From assembly GCA_964618895.1 (NCBI GenBank), contig CAZUDO010000059.1:181956-245955 (forward strand): DNA of 64,000 bases, in the 5' to 3' direction. The position numbers and the translations under genes are program-made. Of the stretch, positions 61,401-64,000 are shown piece by piece (within the stretch, counting starts at the first letter, position 1; each line of letters opens with the position of its first letter). The stretch is from CAZUDO01 sp964618895. GTDB taxonomy: Bacteria; Desulfobacterota; Binatia; DP-6. The notes under the pieces were generated by a model that was not told where the DNA came from, made no database searches, and was given only the letters and a program-made list of their open reading frames with translations.

Positions 61401-62042
61401 ATGAACAATGCCGCCATCGCCGTCGACAACGCCGGCGTCACCGTCGACGGCCTGCGCGCCGACAACGTCGAGGACGGGGTGCGGCCGCGCAGAGGCGACG
61501 TATTCACGGTCCGCAACGTGCACCTGAGCTACGTGCGCGACGACTGCATCGAGAACGACCACGTACAGACGGGCCTGGTGGACGACTCCCTCTTCGACGG
61601 CTGCTACACCGCCTTCAGCGCCCGCCCGTCGGCGGCCATCGTCGACAGCGGCTTCGACGGCTCCGACAAGCTGTGGACGATCCAGAACTCGCTCATCCGT
61701 GTCCAGGCGATGCCTGGCCCGAGCACGCCGACCCCCGACAACCTGGCCTACGGCACGTTCTTCAAGTGGCACCTGTGGGACAACCCGAGCGCCAGCCTGT
61801 CGCCGAAGCTCGCGCTGCACGGCAACGTCTTCATGGCCGACCGGGTCGGGCAGGCGGGCGCCGACCGCATGGGCATCCCGCCGGGCCAGCTCGCGAGCTG
61901 TTCCAACAACGTCATGGTGTGGCTTGGCTCCGGTCCATATCCCGCGCCGCTGCCGAGCTGCTTCACGGTCACGACCGACCGTGCGGTCTGGGACGCCGCC
62001 GTCGCGTCGTGGCTGGCGCGGCATCCGGACGTGGCGCCGTAG
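52443..62042 (+). CDS. Giant secreted protein: 4 DNRLRE/CBM96-like modules, 25 Ig-like repeats, beta-helix
   Basis: The 3199-residue product has a signal peptide (RGVWLALVLLAFIGPHSDAQ). CBM96/DNRLRE-like modules start near residues 35, 376, 900 and 1512 (pattern VADTYVDSGSPTTKFGT). Between and after them are Ig-like repeats of about 88 residues, counted as 2, 4, 5 and 14 (25 in total), each with the core DLEDGDLG, then AWTSSLDGPLGTG, then GTHTVTATVTD. From about residue 2916 a right-handed beta-helix follows (GAGITIRGGNVIGGYDRNLS, AIAVDNAGVTVDGLRADNVE), which may bind or cut a polysaccharide. No sortase, type I or GPI-like anchor seen. Likely a surface or secreted adhesin or polysaccharide-active protein. 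Confidence 0.85.
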   Translation: MPPPRPISRRARGVWLALVLLAFIGPHSDAQVPPPDTLTIAPVADVYVDSGFPTTNFDTDARLRARAPAARISYLRFIVTGVGGRPVQQARLRLEVAGAAASGGAIHRITNTTWNAATVTYTTRPAIDGPALATLGAVALGTIVEFTLDTTVTADGTYSVAIDSTSTDGVTYTSSAAITGQPPVLVLIVANTRPTVTIDQPPDGSTFFAGDAITLQGHASDAAGTDVSARIAWHSSLAGPLGTGTVVTATLAQGAHTVTASVTDDRGQSGASQVGLVVTPRPARNTEPLVTITAPTSGHPFAAGVPTTFAATASDLEDGPLSPQIAWTSDRDGPLGTGATFARAFGAGTHQITASVTDSGGLGGTATVLVQVETAVTRLFPAVADAPVDAGFPDTNFGTSPLLRVDANLARIAYTRVVVSGIGARSIVQAMLRLQVDANPGAESASGGTVQTVPGGSWEENTVTFATRPAPNSAVLASVGPVTRGQVVDFDVTPAVDSDGTYDFALTNASSDEATYRSREGGPAPALVLVLAGGAPVVTITDPPTGTVVFAGTPLVFRGDASDPEDGALGAQPAWSSSLDGVLGTGPTITAGALRPGTHTITAAATDADGLTSTAQVAVRVRTPNVAPAVSITAPADGAAAPVGSMLTLHGSAHDEFDGDLGSRLAWSSSRDGALGTGTSVSTSHLRIGTHVLTASVTDSDGAGGAAHVTVTITPTAPTVSISAPAAGTTVFAGTPVTLAATASDAVDGNLSAAIAWSSDRDSSLGSGASVSTNGLSVGTHLLSATVANAAGLTGSASRTLTVRASNTPPVLALRLPADGTTVLTGRPLLVAATAVDAEDGDLGPSITWTSSLDGSLGTGAQRIVPGLSVGTHVLAASVTDRDGAASAQSRLVTVVPATVTVPALADTYVDSGSTSTKFGTAAALLAGTSPVRQAFLRFAVTDTAPFTVDRALLRLTVGANSTDASTAGGTVRAISNTTWSEATTTYSTRPALDGATLATRGAVTARQVVDFDLSAGVRGDATYNFALTSSVSDWVKYASREAAIGQPALLLTLGQNAAPLVTIGAPAAGTRVRPNSPVTFVATALDAESGDLSAHIAWQSDRDGTLGTGASLSVPGLSSGRQTITAQVTDAGGRSGSATLTLDVDYPPAVTITAPADGAAVFAAALPLALRGLATDVEDGDLAPRLEWRSDRDGPLAAGGTIQVVSLSLGTHTIAAAVTDSDGLRTEARITVHVRPPNVPPVVTITAPADGAAVPAGTAITLAAVARDDFDGDVAGQVRWLSSRDNALGTGATRTVTLTEGAHTLTAEATDADGAVGSARLRVTVTPTAPVVTITAPAGGTTIFTGTGLTFAGTALDATDGNLGTALRWVSNRDGLIGTGPSFTTTRLSIGTHIVTASASDAGGLRGQAERTIIVRPPNLPPAITLLTPAAGTTLLAGKPILLGARPSDSEDGELGTTTRWMSSRDGALGTGATLVVIGLSTGTHTLTATATDRDGGATSASVAVSVVPAALAFTPVADTYVDSGSPTTKFGTATTVTAGTSPVRQAFFRFAVAGVGPFTIERALLRLTVGANSGDGSAVGGTIRRITNTTWSESTTTYNTRPAIDGAVLASAAKVVPKAVVDFDLTAGITTDAIYNLALSSASSDWVKYASREASAGKPQLLLTLAQNTAPLVTISTPAPGAVVALGSVVTLRATALDAEGGDLSSQITWRSDRDGALGTGATLAVSTLSPGVHLLSARVTDAGGAVGQALLSLRIDSPPTLAITAPASGSEIPTGAALTLRATAHDADDGDLSAAVTWTSSLDGPLGQGAAIEPGALPPGRHTITATVIDSHGQQASSRMLLIVNTPPTLAIIAPVPGTLVAPGDSVALSATANDLEDGDLGAATAWRSDLDGPLGTGGSVTVTTLRSATHTITATVSDTLDKETRASTTVVVNAPPTLHVTAPADHATFLRGTTIAFTADAVDVEDGPLTPAIVWTSDLEGPLGTGGTVSARLLHAGTHTVTATVTDAGGRTTSARLTLLIDGAPLVVISSPAPGARIVPGAALFLVATASDTEDGSLSAAITWTSDLDGALGTGGTLAVDTLRSGLHTLTAAVTDANGATASDHVSVLVNAPPVVTVTAPADGALFAPGDTITLTASASDTEDGDLGTLIAWASDRDGALGPGATISTTQLRSGTHTVTAAVSDTRGATTSAQLTLIVNAAPTVVIVTPAAGTVVAPGNPVLLAAVALDTEDGDLGPTVAWTADEVMPLGRGTPLAVSSLTSGTHTLTATVTDGGGRQASAEVVVVVNAPPVLTITAPASPLPVDPGGPLTLAALVTDLEDGDLAPAIAWSSNLDGALGTGGTVTVTTLRSGTHVVAAEVADSGGRTATASVTVVVDAPPVVAITAPTPGAVAAPGTIVTFAGTATDLEEGDLGDRIAWSSDLDGPLGVGRTLAVTTLRAGTHTVTAAVIDASGRGGFASVPVIVDTPPTIAIMAPAPGALLSPGATTLAATAHDAEDGDVGVSIAWTSSLDGSLGTGRTLTATLGQSGTYLITATVTDARGLQAVAQVSVTVNAIPTLAIATPPTGTVVTLGDTLVAAGTASDVEDGDLGAAIAWSSSLDGPLGTGATLAVSTLRAGTHQLTATGTDSGGRSSSTTTTVIVNAPPTLAIVTPTDGTTALAGQSVVLTAVASDLEDGDLGPTIAWTSSLDGPLGTGTPLARATLRPGTHLLTATVEDAHGVTASATTTLLVNVAPTAAIVTPAGRTVFAPGQAVTLAGIANDAEDGDLTAGIAWSSSLDGPLGTGGTLTVTSLRSGTHVVTATATDASGATASASVTVVVSSIPVVTITTPTTDTAFAPDEPVILAATASDGDDGDLTPGIAWTSSLDGPFGVGPMPSGSTLRVGVHTITASATDHDGQTTRATITITVAPQITLAGPYTTTYENNRLLSKTLIDARTATFFAGPTNLYPIALEGGAGITIRGGNVIGGYDRNLSWTEMHDMNNAAIAVDNAGVTVDGLRADNVEDGVRPRRGDVFTVRNVHLSYVRDDCIENDHVQTGLVDDSLFDGCYTAFSARPSAAIVDSGFDGSDKLWTIQNSLIRVQAMPGPSTPTPDNLAYGTFFKWHLWDNPSASLSPKLALHGNVFMADRVGQAGADRMGIPPGQLASCSNNVMVWLGSGPYPAPLPSCFTVTTDRAVWDAAVASWLARHPDVAP

Positions 62043-62137
62043 CCGGCGGCTCGGAACCGGACACGTCGGGTGGTGCGACGCACCGTCGCCACCAGGTGTC
62101 CCGACGGCGTCCACACCCTCGCCGCGCCCCAAAACAG

Positions 62138-62171
62138 GTGCGGGGGACCGGATCGCTCCGGCCCCCCGCAC
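62138..62171. terminator. GC-rich hairpin after the giant gene (shared element, copy 2)
   Basis: GTGCGGGGG and CCCCCGCAC enclose CCGGA-TCGC-TCCGG, a strong nested hairpin about 95 bp after the stop of the giant gene. There is no T-run, so it may act as a rho-assisted or bidirectional terminator. Its centre (62145-62163) matches the hairpin at 15987-16005 with one difference. Confidence 0.5.
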
Positions 62172-62194
62172 GAACGCACTTCGACGCGTGTCGG

Positions 62195-62446
62195 CTAGAA
62201 GCCCGTATCCAGATCGAGGAACGCGCCGCTCGGGGAGGCGCACGGGTCCGCTTCGCACGACCCGGGGCCGATGTCCGCGCCGCCCGCCACGATGCAGTGG
62301 TCGTGGGTCAGGTGCTCGCACTCGAGCTCGCCGCCTTCGTCGCCACTGTCATCACTACCCTCCTCACTGCCGTCCCCGTGCTCGTCCGGGAGACAGCATC
62401 GCACCGCATCCTCCGCCCGGCTCGTCTCACTCCATACCACCACCAC
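62195..62446 (-). pseudogene. C-terminal piece of a Cys-rich secreted protein
   Basis: The frame reads EDAVRCCLPDEHGDG, then ELECEHLTHDHCIVAGGADI and GPGSCEADPC, a recurring Cys-rich tail of deltaproteobacterial secreted proteins. No credible start or signal peptide is in frame; upstream it runs into the opposing frame of the next gene. Probably a leftover 3' end. Confidence 0.4.
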
Positions 62447-62672
62447 CGGCCTCGCCGCTCGGCGCAAGAGAACAAGCCTGGATCGAGGGCTCGTCGGTGA
62501 CATGCCGACAATCTCGCCTCGCGCTCGGACCCATATCGGTATCGGTGATGGCCACGACCTCGTGAGGCTCAAGGCAGATGGCGACGACGACCCGGGATCC
62601 GACGTCCGCGCAACGCCACCGCTTCCCGGCACAGTAGAACTCCTGACCGATGCGGAAGTCTGCCAGCTTCAT
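62427..62672 (-). CDS. Small conserved hypothetical protein
   Basis: The 81-residue product begins MKLADFRIGQEFYCAGKRWR and continues CADVGSRVVVAICLEPHEVV, a small domain I recognise only as a conserved hypothetical often found near toxin-antitoxin genes. Two Cys are in the conserved part. The last ~30 residues look unrelated and may be an extension. No function can be given. Confidence 0.6.
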   Translation of the reverse strand: MKLADFRIGQEFYCAGKRWRCADVGSRVVVAICLEPHEVVAITDTDMGPSARRDCRHVTDEPSIQACSLAPSGEAGGGGME

Positions 62673-62759
62673 CTCGTCGCTGATACGGCTAACGCATCAG
62701 CGGTTCAGCGGCGGCGCGGCAGCGCCAGCCGCTGCAAGCGCGAGTTAGCCAGAGGACGA

Positions 62760-62949
62760 TCACTTCCCGATCTCGGGGACCCCGAGTCCACGGCACATCT
62801 TCCGCCAGGACATCTGATATCTCATTGTGACGGGGCACGGCTTCGACGGCACCGCCCGTGGGATTCGTCCACAACGAGTGCGACCCGCCCTCCCGCTTCA
62901 GATGACATCCATAGCGCCGAAGGTGTCGAAGAAGATCACCTCGCTTCAC
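62760..62949 (-). pseudogene. HicA toxin, frameshifted near the C-terminus
   Basis: The start MKRGDLLRHLRRYGCHLKRE with GGSHSLWTNPTGGAVEAVPR contains the HicA double-stranded-RNA-binding-like fold and catalytic His in GGSHS. After HNEISDVLA the correct C-terminus RKMCRGLGVPEIGK follows in another frame, so a small indel at about 62803 has occurred. The uncorrected frame continues to 62689. The catalytic His precedes the damage, so residual toxicity is possible. Confidence 0.7.
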
Positions 62950-63188
62950 CCGACGACGACCCTTTCACGCACGGCATCCCGAGGTAGGCCACGAAGACCG
63001 TCCCGACGCCGATCGTCGAGGATCAGAGCGATCGCTTCGGCCAAGCTCTGACGTGCCTCGGCTTTCGTCCGCCCCTGTCCATTCGCTCCGGGAATCTCGG
63101 GACTATAGGCGATGAACCACTTGCCGTCCCGTTCGATGACCGCGGTGAATTCGTTCTTGAGGGGTCGCCCCAGTCCTCGATGCTTCAT
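62946..63188 (-). CDS. hicB: HicB-type antitoxin
   Basis: The 80-residue product has NEFTAVIERDGKWFIAYSPE, IPGANGQGRTKAEARQSLAE and AIALILDDRRRD, the HicB partial RNase-H fold. It lacks a C-terminal DNA-binding domain, as in short HicB forms. A GAGGAG motif lies 13 bases upstream, inside the end of the preceding gene. It overlaps hicA by 4 bases. Confidence 0.85.
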   Translation of the reverse strand: MKHRGLGRPLKNEFTAVIERDGKWFIAYSPEIPGANGQGRTKAEARQSLAEAIALILDDRRRDGLRGLPRDAVRERVVVG

Positions 63189-63197
63189 GGTGAGTTT

Positions 63198-63383
63198 TTA
63201 CTCCTCGGCGCGGCTGCTGGCAGCTCGATCCCGGAGGCGCCTCAGGAAAGGATCGTGGAGTTCCTGCGATGCCAGCCACTTCAGTTCTTCCTCCAGCGTC
63301 AGGCCTTCGATCTCTGCAGAGATCTTGTCTCGAATCGACCGCATCATGGCGACCGAGTCGAACCTCTTCTCGGTTCTACTCAT
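63198..63383 (-). CDS. Small partner protein of the PIN-domain gene
   Basis: The 61-residue product begins MSRTEKRFDSVAMMRSIRDK and continues ISAEIEGLTLEEELKWLASQ, a helical mini-protein that often follows or precedes PIN toxins. The frame is open upstream, but this ATG overlaps the PIN stop region by a few bases, the normal operon arrangement. Likely antitoxin of the PIN gene (inference). Confidence 0.65.
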   Translation of the reverse strand: MSRTEKRFDSVAMMRSIRDKISAEIEGLTLEEELKWLASQELHDPFLRRLRDRAASSRAEE

Positions 63384-63761
63384 CAGACAACACCTCCCGT
63401 GGCGTCCGAATCTCGAGCATCGGATAGGCCCTGCGTAAACGCGGGCCACGGTCGCGATGGCGATGTGCTGGGCGTCGGCCCGCATTTTGGCCGTAAGCAC
63501 CCCCGCAGCAATGTAGGCCTCTGCAAGTTCCCTCGCCTCGGCATCGAGCTGGAGAGTCTCGATGTGCGGCTCGGGCACGGAGGCAAGCCGTTTGCGGACC
63601 TCGTCCGGCGCGGCGGCCAGTTCCTGCACCGTGAGGTTGGACACGACGAGGACGAAATCACCTCTGACAAAGCACTCCATGAGCCGGACGGAATGCTCGG
63701 CGAACTCGTCGTCCTCACAGCCTCAGACCACCGACGCGTCGACGTAGATCCGGGCCCTCAT
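63376..63761 (-). pseudogene. PIN-domain toxin with nonsense codon and internal deletion
   Basis: From ATG at 63761 the frame reads MRARIYVDASVV, then TGA (63723-63725), then continues in the same frame GCEDDEFAEHSVRLMECFV and VVSNLTVQELAAAPDEVRKR, ILAT-like IAIATVARV, after which 25-30 residues are missing before RAYPMLEIRTPREVLSDE and a stop in another frame. The first metal Asp is present in YVDAS. Two independent lesions make a dead gene likely, though translation could restart at the internal ATG near 63680. Confidence 0.7.
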
Positions 63762-63789
63762 GATCTCATCGTACTCCAATCTGATGCGC

Positions 63790-64000
63790 TGGCGCTACGT
63801 GTCCCGTCATGTTCCGCCTCTCTTGCCGACCCCGGAACTCTGGTCCGCCTAACGACTGGGCGTAAGCGTGTGGCGAACCCCATCCCCACCTCGGCTTCAT
63901 CTTGGCACACCGCTTGACGCCAGGAGCCGACGCTCCGGTCTCGTGCTCGCCAGGCTGGTCTTCAGGCGGCGGCCGGCTCGGCTTTCGGGGTCTGCCGCAG
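63790..64000. other. Window end, no recognisable gene
   Basis: No gene or RNA is recognised. An imperfect hairpin (AAGCGTGTGGCG with CACACCGCTT about 40 bases later) lies around 63863-63915. A GCCTAAC box at 63847 resembles one half of an attC, but the other box is absent. Confidence 0.35.

Noticed and set aside
63847..63960. Second attC starting at GCCTAAC
   Set aside because: No GTTRRRY partner box occurs in the following 140 bases and the hairpin there lacks the attC layout.

Overview
The window is a GC-rich, gene-dense stretch of bacterial chromosome. Its gene content suggests an uncultured deltaproteobacterial or Binatota-like soil or sediment lineage (inference). Support comes from DUF1329 and DUF3604 proteins, amidohydrolase-2 enzymes, acyl-CoA dehydrogenases, an alpha-methylacyl-CoA racemase, a TIGR03617-like F420-dependent oxidoreductase, DUF35/thiolase-like pairs and Cys-rich secreted proteins. 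No rRNA, intact tRNA or CRISPR array was found.

Layout. 1-6.6 kb: amidohydrolase (cut by the window edge), secreted CocE-like hydrolase, amidase, DUF3604 protein. 6.6-10 kb: a scar region with a cyclase N-terminus joined to an ABC-2 permease C-terminus, the 3' end of an ssrA (tmRNA) gene, an intact TacA/TacT-like toxin-antitoxin pair, a transposase remnant, a universal stress protein and a fragment of an AAA-cyclase. 10-19.2 kb: YpfJ-type metallopeptidase, CBS protein and a lipid or acyl-CoA set (acyl-CoA dehydrogenase, racemase, DUF1329, amidohydrolase, PaiB, acyl-thioesterase, SnoaL-like). 19.2-21.2 kb: a DUF4160/DUF2442 pair ending in an integron-type attC site, then an intact Phd/VapC pair. 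21-28.3 kb: arylsulfatase, DUF1269, acyl-CoA dehydrogenase, Cys-rich mini-protein, PaaI thioesterase, LLM oxidoreductase and a RAYT (Y1) transposase with a near-consensus promoter. 28.6-31.9 kb: kinase pseudogene, a molybdopterin oxidoreductase coupled to aat.

31.9-35.5 kb is a mosaic of broken pieces: an antitoxin stub, a duplicated 3' end of a DUF3105 gene, the C-terminus of an integron-integrase-like tyrosine recombinase, an AlbA_2-type regulator with an internal deletion, an HsdM N-terminal stub, the intact DUF3105 gene and a Phd/VapC pair with a one-base frameshift. 35.5-42.8 kb returns to ordinary chromosome: thiolase plus DUF35, transglutaminase plus ABC exporter, a membrane glycosyltransferase-like protein.

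42.9-52.3 kb is a single-direction cluster: TetR regulator with an operator palindrome, cytochrome P450, two DUF35 proteins, two thiolase-like proteins lacking the usual nucleophilic cysteine, a crotonase and two acyl-CoA synthetases. The combination resembles sterol or other branched side-chain degradation (inference). 52.4-62.0 kb is one 9.6-kb gene for a secreted 3199-residue protein with four DNRLRE/CBM96-like modules, 25 Ig-like repeats and a C-terminal beta-helix. The last 1.6 kb holds a tandem run of small genes in which a HicA and a PIN toxin are disabled.

The main theme outside metabolism is a cassette- and toxin-antitoxin-rich accessory fraction that is mostly decaying, with two integron signatures (attC and an IntI-like C-terminus).
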